Assembly (NCBI GenBank): GCA_034438015.1
Contig: DAOTTD010000319.1
Location: 47,713 to 111,712 of the forward strand
Length of the DNA: 64,000 bases
Direction of reading: 5' to 3'
Source: JACDAE01 sp034438015
GTDB lineage: Bacteria > Chloroflexota > Ktedonobacteria > Ktedonobacterales > Ktedonobacteraceae
Part shown: positions 44,353 through 53,076 of the stretch, one piece after another
How the letters are laid out: the number at the start of each line of letters is the position of its first letter
Numbering within the stretch: position 1 is the first letter of the stretch
Position numbers and translations under genes: made by a program
Notes under the pieces: model-generated
Database searches by the model: none
What the model was told of the DNA's origin: nothing
What the model saw: only the letters and a program-made list of their open reading frames with translations

Positions 44353-47211
44353 CTAAGGTGGACACTCTCCTTCACTTTTGGTTCCGACTAGCTCATATAG
44401 TGTACCGTCAGGATGGGAATACATATCCTTTGGTAAAGGAGGTAAAGGTTTGACTTGTTGCGGATCAGCCATCTGAGGCTGCTGTCTAAGCTGTGCATGA
44501 CCTTTCAAGTGTATATTCTTGTACCAGGTAACACCATTGCCGTAAAGATCATCCGGGCCTCCCAGGAAGAGAGGAACCACATGATGGACATGATATTTAC
44601 CAGGGTCGAAGTCGGGATCTCTAAACTGACGCCATCGTAACTGCATACGCTGCTGTGCCGCTTCTTCTTCATCTCTATCAGCACCTTTTATGCGTACAAA
44701 TGTCTGCCAAAGTACTCCTCGTGGAAACTGTGGTGGTGGTAGTATGAGAGGATTGGGCCAGCAAAGCGGATACCTCTTCTTTTTTTTCTTTTCTTCCTCT
44801 TCCTTTGTGGCTGTCTGTGCCGCCGTTCCGGTTGCAGCCGCAGCCTGGGTAGGAGATAGGGGACCCGGTTTCGTTTGTCCTGCGGCCTGTGCTGTAGTGG
44901 GTTGAGATTCAGGCTGTACGGCAGGCTGCTCAACTGGTTTAGGAACTTCTTGTGGATAGGTTCTGGGTACAGGCTCCGTGACAGGCTCAACTTTTAATGC
45001 TTGCGCTGCCGAGCTTCCTCCTCTGCTTGAGGATGTCGTACCGCTTGTACCAGAAGATCTGACCGTACTACTTTGTGCTGCACTACTCCCTTTACCACCC
45101 TTAATGACCTCTAACTTAGGTGGGCCAGAAGGTCTGACAGGTGAAGCTTCTGGTGGAACGTCTCCTCCTTCTGCTATAGGTCCTCCCTTTGGGGCAACAG
45201 ATTGCACAGCTTTACCCAATGCCCATGTTGCGATCATAATGAGTACAGTAGCCCCCGCAGGCCCAAGATCAGCGGCGAAACGTTTCGCTATATTCTCTAT
45301 TTCTGCTCCCGTCTTCGCATCATTTTCACAACTATCATTTAATCGGCTCCATGCGCGAGCGAAAGCTAGAATAATATCTATACTAACACGAGTTAACAGG
45401 TACGCAGTTAAAGCTGCCGCTGCAACTTTCGTGAAAGGTTCTGGGGCCAGCCACAATCCTACATAGATGGCAATAATACCTGCTGTAGTAAGCCAGAAGC
45501 TTGGATCCTGCGCCATATTAAGTAGTGATTTCCCCACTTCTCCTGGGAAATAATTGGCAGAGATTCGCAATGCAATAGCGCGCTTCGCCCCTACAGTTAA
45601 CTTTTTAGGAGTATCTTCTCCTGTTACAGTATCACTAAACAATTCAGGGTGCTTCTGCATCACTTCTAACAGAAGCTTACGGTCTTCAATAGGAATTAAC
45701 AACCATTCTGGGGAACCAGATGTGAGGCTAATTCCCTCTTTGAGTTTTGCTTGACGCGCTTTTTCTGAAAGTTCCTTCTCCTCCTGGTCGGGTAGCTCAA
45801 GTACCTGTCCCTTATCCAGCTTCTCAGTGAGACGTTTGAGCGTATCTAGCTGAAGTTTACCAGTCTCAGTAGCCTCTAACTTGCCACGTAGCTGCTTGGC
45901 ATTCTTATCCAGAAAATCCACCCAATCCTTGAAGGACTGTCCCTGCTGTACCCACTTAGGGTTTCCTTTCACGAAGCGCGTAAAAAGATAATACATACGC
46001 ATCAGTTCATCTGTTGATATTTGTTGAGCAGGTGCTACTGCGGCATTTTTGTAAAAATCTCTTACTTCAGGTGGTATTTCCTCTTGCTGGGCAGCATCAC
46101 CTGGTCCTTTCGTTTTATCTTCGGTTGCCGTCCCTTTTGCCCCACCTGTATCGGTTACAGTTTTCTTTGGTACCTCGGTTGCTGCGCCTTGCGTATCACC
46201 CGTCCCGGGAGTTATATCCTTTGCATCACCGGTACCACTTGCTGAGGAAGGTGGAGTCTGTCTTTGTCCAGATAACTGAATTAAGGTGATTTCAGTCTCT
46301 TTTTGAATCGATAAAAGATACGTTTCTCCTACAATAGATGTTATAGTGCTATAGTGATCAAGACTAAGTATATATGCCAACATACGATGCAGGCGTTCAG
46401 TCGGAATGGCACCGAAACGCCAACTAAAATAATCTCTAATTGTTCGTTGTCTCCAACTTTCTAGTGTATCATTCTGCTGCCACACTTCATAAATCATTAT
46501 TCCACCATCTGTGGTTCTCTTCACTCCCTGAAACCCACGCTTTGATGGATTATTAGCGGGAGCACGCTGAAGAGTTGCAGACATTGTAGTGGAAGATACA
46601 GATACATGTGGTAATGCTAATGATCCGTATACAACAGAATCAGCAGTTCGATCAGCTTCTTGTTCGTGGCTATCACCAGGTTGGTTCACCTGTAATGCAC
46701 TTTTGGCAGCTATTCCGATAGCGTATCCTTGTGATTGCTGAATAGTATGCGTCAACTCATGCGCCAACAGTCTCCTCCCCGCCATCGTCCCAGGTATATA
46801 CTGTCCCGCCCCAAACACCACGTTTCTTCCTACTGTATAAGCCAGCGCATTCACAGACTTTGCCGATTCTGCCGCTTTTGCATCAGTGTGCACTCTTACG
46901 CCACTGAAATCATGCCCGAAGCGTGGTTCCATGAAAGATCGCGTTCCGGCATCAAGAGGCTGTCCAGGTGAATTGAGTACGTCATGCACGATCGGGGGGA
47001 CTGCTGATGCGGGTGCGGCGTTGACGGCGGCGCGTTGTAGCGTTCCCTCTCGTTGTTCGCGCTTCTCGCGACATTCGGCACACTCGACTCCGTTAGAGCA
47101 GCGTTGTAGTATACCGTGAGCTACAGGCGTAATAGCTGTGCGTTGAAGTGTGCTATTGAGCGCGGGTTTTGCTGCTATAGGTTTTGCCTGTGTTATCACC
47201 TGTTTGTTCAT
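44353..47211 (-). CDS. DUF4157 eCIS effector with HNH nuclease-like C-terminus
   Basis: This 952-residue protein has LQR repeats and a Cys cluster (RCSNGVECAEC, 37-47), a DUF4157 domain with HELTHTIQQ at 151-159, and EQEAD at 183-187. A Thr/Gly-rich linker and helical region follow, then hydrophobic helices (ATVLIMIATWALGKAVQ) and a Ser/Pro/Gln-rich linker. The C-terminus has YHVHHVVPLFLGGPDD and NIHLKGHAQL (residues 873-907), an HNH-type metal-His nuclease pattern. It is probably a DNA- or RNA-cutting cargo. Its start overlaps the small gene upstream by 4 bases. Confidence 0.8.
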   Translation of the reverse strand: MNKQVITQAKPIAAKPALNSTLQRTAITPVAHGILQRCSNGVECAECREKREQREGTLQRAAVNAAPASAVPPIVHDVLNSPGQPLDAGTRSFMEPRFGHDFSGVRVHTDAKAAESAKSVNALAYTVGRNVVFGAGQYIPGTMAGRRLLAHELTHTIQQSQGYAIGIAAKSALQVNQPGDSHEQEADRTADSVVYGSLALPHVSVSSTTMSATLQRAPANNPSKRGFQGVKRTTDGGIMIYEVWQQNDTLESWRQRTIRDYFSWRFGAIPTERLHRMLAYILSLDHYSTITSIVGETYLLSIQKETEITLIQLSGQRQTPPSSASGTGDAKDITPGTGDTQGAATEVPKKTVTDTGGAKGTATEDKTKGPGDAAQQEEIPPEVRDFYKNAAVAPAQQISTDELMRMYYLFTRFVKGNPKWVQQGQSFKDWVDFLDKNAKQLRGKLEATETGKLQLDTLKRLTEKLDKGQVLELPDQEEKELSEKARQAKLKEGISLTSGSPEWLLIPIEDRKLLLEVMQKHPELFSDTVTGEDTPKKLTVGAKRAIALRISANYFPGEVGKSLLNMAQDPSFWLTTAGIIAIYVGLWLAPEPFTKVAAAALTAYLLTRVSIDIILAFARAWSRLNDSCENDAKTGAEIENIAKRFAADLGPAGATVLIMIATWALGKAVQSVAPKGGPIAEGGDVPPEASPVRPSGPPKLEVIKGGKGSSAAQSSTVRSSGTSGTTSSSRGGSSAAQALKVEPVTEPVPRTYPQEVPKPVEQPAVQPESQPTTAQAAGQTKPGPLSPTQAAAATGTAAQTATKEEEEKKKKKRYPLCWPNPLILPPPQFPRGVLWQTFVRIKGADRDEEEAAQQRMQLRWRQFRDPDFDPGKYHVHHVVPLFLGGPDDLYGNGVTWYKNIHLKGHAQLRQQPQMADPQQVKPLPPLPKDMYSHPDGTLYELVGTKSEGECPP

Positions 47212-47465
47212 TGACCAATCCCCCTGTATATTGCCTGCGCGAGTTTCTTGCCCAACGTTTGTGGAGCCTCATCTGGTCTCACCTCTAGAACACCGCCTTG
47301 TATGGTCTTTTGCGCACCGCCTGTCTGGATGTCAAAGGACAATCCATTGGCAGCAAGCAGACGCGTTAATTCGGCCTCACACGCGCTTTGCACCTGCGCA
47401 CGTTGGCGGTGTGGAATGGCGATACCGTCGAAGATGAGTCGCTCGATGGCAATAGTGATGTTCAT
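47208..47465 (-). CDS. small conserved eCIS protein (85 residues)
   Basis: This 85-residue soluble protein (IAIERLIFDGIAIPHRQRAQ, RLLAANGLSF, TLGKKLAQAIYRGIGQ) is overlapped by 4 bases at both ends: with the ATPase stop upstream and the DUF4157-HNH start downstream. Such tight coupling between the ATPase and a cargo gene suggests a chaperone or loading role. I do not recognise a named family beyond its occurrence in such operons. Confidence 0.65.
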   Translation of the reverse strand: MNITIAIERLIFDGIAIPHRQRAQVQSACEAELTRLLAANGLSFDIQTGGAQKTIQGGVLEVRPDEAPQTLGKKLAQAIYRGIGQ

Positions 47466-49600
47466 GCTGATACTCCTTTTGCCATCTGAGTAGCCTGTGC
47501 AGTTGCAGGTAGCCTGAGATCGGCTTCATTCACGGGCCGCTCTAGCTTGCGGAACTCGGCGCGGGCGGCGTCGAGGACGAGTTTCATAGTGACGTTTGTG
47601 CCTGCCTGCGCTGCCAGAAATGCGGCGTTGAGCGCCACATTGTGAATGCTGCCGCCGGTCAGGTTGAGACGGGCCAGGCGATCATAGTCGAGTGTGTCTT
47701 TCTGTGTCTGTGCCGGGAAAACACGCTCCCACATGCTTTTACGCTCGGCTGGACCAGGAAATGGGAAGTTGACGATAAAGCGTAGACGGCGCACAAAGGC
47801 GGTATCCAGTGCGCTCTTCATATTGGTTGCCAGGATCGCGAGGCCGCGATAGGCTTCCATGCGCTGCAATAAGTAGTTAATCTCGATATTAGCGTAGCGA
47901 TCATGGCTATCTTTCACCTCGCTACGTTTGCCGAACAGGGCATCGGCCTCGTCAAAGAAGAGAATGGCCCCACCATCCTCGGCTGCATCGAAGAGGCGGC
48001 GCAGGTTCTTCTCAGTTTCGCCGATGTACTTACTGACGACGGCGGAGAGGTCAATACGATAGAGGTTGAGGCGCAGGGCGTTGGCGATGACCTCTGCGGC
48101 CATAGTCTTACCAGTCCCGCTTTCACCGGCGAAGAGGGCATTGATGCCCAGTCCACGGTTCATCTTTTCGGCGAAACCCCACTCACCATATACTTTGCTG
48201 CGTTGTCCTACCTGGTCGGCAATTTGCTGCAACATGTCCTTTTCCTCTTTGGGCAAAACCAGATCATCCCATGTTGCTTTGAGGTCCAGGCGTTGCGCCA
48301 GCACATCAAGGCGTGGACGCACCAGCATACGGCAGGCATCCCACAAGCGATGTGCAAGTTCGGTGGCATCGTCCGCGCCGTGAGCGTTGAGTTCATCGTG
48401 TGCAATGCGATAAATGGTAGGAAGATTCAGGCTGAATTGCCCTGAGAGCAATGCAGGATTGTTGCCTGCTGCCTCGCCCAGGGCATCTTGCCATGCAGCG
48501 CGTTGTTCGCTCTGTGTGGGCCTGTCAACATCTAGTGCGACATAGACGCGCCCCACTCTTGTCCAGGTTTCACGCACACCAAGAAAGAAAATGCCTTCAC
48601 TGCGGGCAAGAAAACGTGTGATAGGATGCGTATGCCCCTCAACTGTACTGCCATCACTCTCTTGCATGTCTAGATAGAGAGCGATAGGGAGCAACAGGCT
48701 CTCACGATGCCAGAGCCGCGCCAATGTCTCCAGGTCAGCGGCTTGCATAGGAATCATCTCGGCGGGAATGCGGTGCAGGTAACGTTGTAGCGTTGTTGAC
48801 GCTGCATAGGCAATCAGTTGCTTACTTAACGCATCGGGACCGACCAATTGTAGCACTGGTAGTGTGGCTGGCGAACGCTGTAGCTGCTGAATAATGGTTG
48901 TGACCACTGCCTGTTGTGATGCTGGGAGCTGCTTTTGTTCGGTATCAACTTCTAATGGCACGACGAAGGCTGCGAGCCTATCGTCGAGATAGTCCAGGCC
49001 CTTGATATAGTTCACAATACGCTCATCAGCGCGTAATGCACTGGTGCTCAATGGCTGGGCATTGGGCTGGCTGATCTCTATGAGCCGCCAGTAGCGTAGA
49101 GGGCGTTCTGGTGATACGATATCCCACCGGACGTTATCGAAGAGCGCAAGGGCCAGGGCGAAGGTGGGATAAGGTCGATTAGCATCATCCTGAGCACGGG
49201 CACAGAGGCTGGCAAGACGCATATCGAGTTCCATTGCAGTACAGAGGAGCAGCACATCATGCTCTAAGGGCGAGAGGCCAAGCCTCCTGCACAGCGTGGC
49301 CAGCGCAGGTGGCTCTTTTTGCGCTTCGGCCTCTGCCATTGCTCTGGCGTGTTGCGCGATCTGCTCGTCTAGTGTCGGTTTAGCCGGGGCTTTCTTAGGG
49401 GAAGGAGGCGGTTCGTCCTCACCCCACCCTAGAAAGCCATGCTTCTGCGGTGGTTGTGCTGGTGGCAATGGTGCCGCTGGTGGTTGCTGATTGTGCAGGA
49501 CGAGACGCTCAAGACGCAGCCGTACCCATGCTACCGCCTCGGTGAGATAGCTTTGATTAAATTCAATCCATTTGTTTGTCTCTGTATCTCTATCAGTCAT
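47462..49600 (-). CDS. eCIS AAA+ ATPase (Afp15-like)
   Basis: This is a ~712-residue protein. The C-terminal third is a CDC48-type AAA+ domain with Walker A GESGTGKTMAAEV, Walker B AILFFDEADALFGKR, sensor ILATNMKSALDTAFVRR and C-terminal lid. The long N-terminal region is helical and specific to eCIS ATPases. Known eCIS ATPases are needed for particle assembly or cargo loading rather than for firing. The ATG at 49600 (MTDRDTE) has GGA 7 bases upstream; the frame can start at 49612. Confidence 0.9.
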   Translation of the reverse strand: MTDRDTETNKWIEFNQSYLTEAVAWVRLRLERLVLHNQQPPAAPLPPAQPPQKHGFLGWGEDEPPPSPKKAPAKPTLDEQIAQHARAMAEAEAQKEPPALATLCRRLGLSPLEHDVLLLCTAMELDMRLASLCARAQDDANRPYPTFALALALFDNVRWDIVSPERPLRYWRLIEISQPNAQPLSTSALRADERIVNYIKGLDYLDDRLAAFVVPLEVDTEQKQLPASQQAVVTTIIQQLQRSPATLPVLQLVGPDALSKQLIAYAASTTLQRYLHRIPAEMIPMQAADLETLARLWHRESLLLPIALYLDMQESDGSTVEGHTHPITRFLARSEGIFFLGVRETWTRVGRVYVALDVDRPTQSEQRAAWQDALGEAAGNNPALLSGQFSLNLPTIYRIAHDELNAHGADDATELAHRLWDACRMLVRPRLDVLAQRLDLKATWDDLVLPKEEKDMLQQIADQVGQRSKVYGEWGFAEKMNRGLGINALFAGESGTGKTMAAEVIANALRLNLYRIDLSAVVSKYIGETEKNLRRLFDAAEDGGAILFFDEADALFGKRSEVKDSHDRYANIEINYLLQRMEAYRGLAILATNMKSALDTAFVRRLRFIVNFPFPGPAERKSMWERVFPAQTQKDTLDYDRLARLNLTGGSIHNVALNAAFLAAQAGTNVTMKLVLDAARAEFRKLERPVNEADLRLPATAQATQMAKGVSA

Positions 49601-49640
49601 GGAGACATCCATTTCCTTAGATGCTGTTGTTCATTGCTTA

Positions 49641-50897
49641 TCATACTATTTTGACCGTATTCAAGAGCGGGTCGTCGCCCAGGATGCTTTCCGCGCCATC
49701 AACCTGAATGCGCACATTGTAGGTCGCAGCTTTGACCTTCGCAATTGCGAATGCGATCGTTGGACCGGCCTGACTGCTGGCTAGCGCATTGACAATAAAT
49801 GAATAGGAAGCCGGATCAGCAGGGTTGTCTTTTTCGTTCAGCAGCAACAAAACGCGCTGACCTGCCAGTAGATCTGGCGTAATAGTGAGCGTAATGTTGC
49901 CGGAGAAGAGATTGTTCGCGTCGCCCACCAGATTTGCTGTAGCGATGTTAGTGATGACAGGATGCACGACGAAGGGCATGATATTTGACTCGAAGCTAGA
50001 GTGCGGCGTAGCCGGTTCACCGAGTTTCATCTGCTGCACCACCTGCACCCCCTGAATACCAGCCCGTATCGTGGAAGGAACAACGACTCTCAATTGTGTA
50101 TCGCTGGCATCCTGGGCGAGGGGTGCGGTGAGTCCACCGGCGATACGAATAAACGTATCGATGTTAGTACCCCCCATAAACTGCTTGCCTTGCAGGACGA
50201 GGGTATCACCAACAACGATGGGCTGATAGGACTTAGGAAACGTGTCGCCGGGCTTCTGCGATAGTAGCTGCTCAATGGTAGGTTGACGGAAGGGCAACAC
50301 AGTTATCAATGGCTTCTTGACGGGCAAGACCGGCTGTGGTGTGTCTTCGCTCTCAATGATCACTACCGTGGCAATATAGATGATAGAAAGGGCATAGGGT
50401 GTCTGTATGAGTACGGACCAGAGCTTCGATAGCTCCTCTAATGAAAGAGGAAGGGGTGTAAACTTTACTAGCTCAGGGTCATGATCTAGCCCGACAGTAG
50501 CAGGAAAGCCGAGGTCTGCAATCTTTTGTGCTATGAGTGGACGTGGCAGTTGCGGCACCGTATGTAATGTGCGTACAACACTTCCTAGCAGTTGCTGCGG
50601 GACAAGTTTTCCTTCATCGCCATAAAATGTGAACAGATAATGGAGGTCAAGGGCGACTTTGGGGCGTTGCACTAATGAACCACCGCTACTGCGCGTAGGC
50701 AGGTCTACATTGCGAAAAGCACTGTTCGTTGTTACCTGATATAAAAAGATGTTGATCTTGGCTTCGTTGGCGTTGTTGCCAGCGAGGTCTGGGCGGATCG
50801 TGCTCACACCCGCTCCTGGCACATCAATCTCTACGGTATTCTGTAGCAACTGGCTGAGTGCTGCGGTCACCGTGGCAATGGCGAGAAAATTAGCCAT
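49641..50897 (-). CDS. DUF4255 sheath/tube terminator protein (Afp16-like) with IPT/TIG-like tail
   Basis: This 418-residue protein has an N-terminal DUF4255 domain: FLAIATVTAALSQLLQNTV, ANEAKINIFLYQVTTNSAF, ALDLHYLFTFYGDEGKL. It is expected to cap and stabilise the tube end (Afp16 equivalent). After residue 200 it carries IPT/TIG-type immunoglobulin-like repeats (PIVVGDTLVLQGKQFMGG), longer than the minimal family. The start shares one base with the upstream stop. Confidence 0.85.
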   Translation of the reverse strand: MANFLAIATVTAALSQLLQNTVEIDVPGAGVSTIRPDLAGNNANEAKINIFLYQVTTNSAFRNVDLPTRSSGGSLVQRPKVALDLHYLFTFYGDEGKLVPQQLLGSVVRTLHTVPQLPRPLIAQKIADLGFPATVGLDHDPELVKFTPLPLSLEELSKLWSVLIQTPYALSIIYIATVVIIESEDTPQPVLPVKKPLITVLPFRQPTIEQLLSQKPGDTFPKSYQPIVVGDTLVLQGKQFMGGTNIDTFIRIAGGLTAPLAQDASDTQLRVVVPSTIRAGIQGVQVVQQMKLGEPATPHSSFESNIMPFVVHPVITNIATANLVGDANNLFSGNITLTITPDLLAGQRVLLLLNEKDNPADPASYSFIVNALASSQAGPTIAFAIAKVKAATYNVRIQVDGAESILGDDPLLNTVKIV

Positions 50898-51796
50898 CAG
50901 CGTTCTCCTTTTGCCCGTTGGTGCAGGTAATCATCCAGGCTCATCACGGGTGGCGCCACCTGCTGTCGTTGTGATTGCACAGTAGGCGCGGGGGATGTTG
51001 TCGCTCGCACCTCGATGCGCCCTATCGTAACCTGTATCGTTGGTGTAACTTGCTCTTCCTCTTTTAACTGTATATGCTGTATATACTGTTCGTGTTGTCT
51101 TCTGTTGACAGAAACACTGCTATTCACACCATTGTCAATAATTTCTTGTCGCTGGCGCGTAACTGGTGCCGGAGCTTCGCCCTTGTCAATACTAGAGGTA
51201 GTTGCTGTCATAGTTAGATGGTGCTCACGTTGCCTGGATAGAGATGGTGTATGAACATCTCCATGTTCATGAAGCTGTTCAATAGCGCGTGGCAGTACAT
51301 TTTGCACAGTGGTATATGCCGTTATATTGTGAGTCGAAGTCGTTGTCACCGCATTTGTAGTGCTTATAGAAGTTACGTGCTGTTCTATGCCAGGATTTTG
51401 TGGCTGTGCCGGGCGTTGTAGCAACGGATAAGGTTGAGGAATAGCATGTGCTGCACTCTCTCGCGTGAGCGGCACGTCCGACCCAGGTGGTGTGGTATTT
51501 GTTTGTTTACTATCCGCTTGCGTAGATTGCATCGTAGCCTCAGGCGGCGAGAAAGACGGTCGCGTGTGCCGCGCTTGAGGTGGAGTAGCGGATGCTTGCT
51601 CGCGCTGTATTGCAGGCATAGGCGCAGTGAATGTCGTGCGCTGCGCAGCTTGTTCATGTTCCTCATCAACCTGTATGCCAAGCACATCCTCATCAGCACG
51701 CTGGAGTTCAGGTGCATAACGCGGAGCAACTCCTGGTTGTATGGTCAGAGCGATGCCAAGTGCGCGCTCTGCTAGCCTGCTAAAAAAGTCTGTCAT
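50897..51796 (-). CDS. disordered eCIS protein with conserved ends
   Basis: This 299-residue protein has a conserved start (MTDFFSRLAERALGIA, APRYAPELQRAD) and a conserved end (TIQVTIGRIEVRA, VMSLDDYLHQRAKGER). The middle ~200 residues are Thr/Gln/Pro-rich, low-complexity and probably unfolded. It begins at the base after the stop of the gp26-like gene. Proteins of this pattern sit next to DUF4255 genes in eCIS operons. The role is unknown; scaffolding or a length-related linker are possible. Confidence 0.7.
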   Translation of the reverse strand: MTDFFSRLAERALGIALTIQPGVAPRYAPELQRADEDVLGIQVDEEHEQAAQRTTFTAPMPAIQREQASATPPQARHTRPSFSPPEATMQSTQADSKQTNTTPPGSDVPLTRESAAHAIPQPYPLLQRPAQPQNPGIEQHVTSISTTNAVTTTSTHNITAYTTVQNVLPRAIEQLHEHGDVHTPSLSRQREHHLTMTATTSSIDKGEAPAPVTRQRQEIIDNGVNSSVSVNRRQHEQYIQHIQLKEEEQVTPTIQVTIGRIEVRATTSPAPTVQSQRQQVAPPVMSLDDYLHQRAKGER

Positions 51797-52534
51797 TCAG
51801 AACACCATCTCTAAATACCATTGTCGTCGTGTGCGGCTGAGTGCGAGAATATCGTTCTCACTCCATCCATAAGCCAGGGCCAGGATATGCACCTCGCGCA
51901 ATAAGCGTTTGGCGGATGTCTGTATCTCTGACCAGAGAAACGCGACGACATCAAACGTAGCAGACCAACGCTGCTCACATCCTGGACAACTCAGATTGAT
52001 CAGCACCTCGGCCTGTGGATCACTCTCAAGAAGCCGCTCTCCGAGGGTTTGTACTACACTATCCGGTAATGCTGTAGCCTGAACAGCGGCGTTTGTGCAT
52101 GTAGCTTGTACAATGCAGCGTTGCAACAAGCGTGCTCGTGCTGCTTCGACATCGTGACTCGCGACAACTGTTATGAGATCGGCACTGGTGGGCAGGCGTA
52201 CCAGTAGCTCATAGTCTTCTATCCGATACTGATATGTCTGTCCAACACGCTCTATAGGAGCGGCACCTACCCACACAGTGGCAATGTCAAAACTGAACTC
52301 CAGTCGCTCCTGGCAGGATTGGCACTCGGCGAAGCCAACAAACTGTGTGCCAAACGTCTGTTCGTGCAACAGGAGCAGGTATGCATCACGTTGCCCGATG
52401 CTCAGATTGAGCAGATCGTCGCGTGTCGCCCCTGGCAGAGCTGCTGCAAGCAACGTCAGAGCACGCTCTAACGGATGCTGCCGCAGCCCTCTTTCCCAGG
52501 TGGTGATAATCTCTTGTTCAGTTAAACAACGCAT
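51797..52534 (-). CDS. gp26-like phage baseplate/chaperone protein with Cys pairs
   Basis: This 245-residue protein (LTEQEIITTWERGLRQHPLE, ALPGATRDDLLNLSIGQRDA) is of the T4-baseplate-like group found after tube genes in eCIS. Two Cys pairs, CQSC (about residue 73) and CPGC (about 184), could bind one zinc. In related systems this protein helps assembly. It ends YGWSENDILALSRTRRQWYL. No clear Shine-Dalgarno sequence; translational coupling to the tube gene 14 bases upstream is likely. Confidence 0.75.
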   Translation of the reverse strand: MRCLTEQEIITTWERGLRQHPLERALTLLAAALPGATRDDLLNLSIGQRDAYLLLLHEQTFGTQFVGFAECQSCQERLEFSFDIATVWVGAAPIERVGQTYQYRIEDYELLVRLPTSADLITVVASHDVEAARARLLQRCIVQATCTNAAVQATALPDSVVQTLGERLLESDPQAEVLINLSCPGCEQRWSATFDVVAFLWSEIQTSAKRLLREVHILALAYGWSENDILALSRTRRQWYLEMVF

Positions 52535-52548
52535 AATTATTCACACTA

Positions 52549-53064
52549 TCAGGGTAACGTTGGCTCGTCTGGTTCAGGTACTTCGATATCGCGCTCCCAG
52601 CCTTCGTTCTCTAGCTTGATGTGCTGGATGGCGACGGCATTGGCATTAGCGTCGAGGTCAGGAAGGGCCTGGTACTCAGAGACCCAGCAGCGATAGACCT
52701 TATAAGCAATCGCAACCTGTCCGGCTTCGTTGTACACCTCAATAATCATATCCTTGCGGAAATCCTTGAGGGAGTTTTCCTGCCCCAGACCGTTCTGGAA
52801 GTGCCAGACCTTTGAGGCCCAGTCCTCGAACTCGGTATCGTGCGTCACGCCGCGCTCAAGTGTGATCGCATCATACTCGGTGCGACCAGGGGACTTGCGG
52901 CTACTACTTGGATCGCCACCGTCACGATGTTTGACTACTTCGGTGGTGCGCTTTAACATACCGACCTTGCTGACGCCAGCGACATATTTGCCATCCCACT
53001 TGACGCGGAACTTAAAGTTCTTATACGGGTCGAAGCGTTGTGCATTTACAGTAAACTGTGCCAT
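52549..53064 (-). CDS. inner tube protein (gp19/Afp1-like)
   Basis: This 171-residue protein has the tube signature: DPYKNFKFRVKWDGKYVAGV, GMLKRTTEVVKHRDGGDPSS and then TLERGVTHDTEFEDWASKV. Subunits stack as hexamers inside the sheath and form the channel for cargo. Only one tube gene is visible, against two in Afp/PVC. The gene follows the sheath gene by 12 bases, with AAGGGGG upstream of the ATG. Confidence 0.9.
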   Translation of the reverse strand: MAQFTVNAQRFDPYKNFKFRVKWDGKYVAGVSKVGMLKRTTEVVKHRDGGDPSSSRKSPGRTEYDAITLERGVTHDTEFEDWASKVWHFQNGLGQENSLKDFRKDMIIEVYNEAGQVAIAYKVYRCWVSEYQALPDLDANANAVAIQHIKLENEGWERDIEVPEPDEPTLP

Positions 53065-53076
53065 AAAAAAGCCCCC

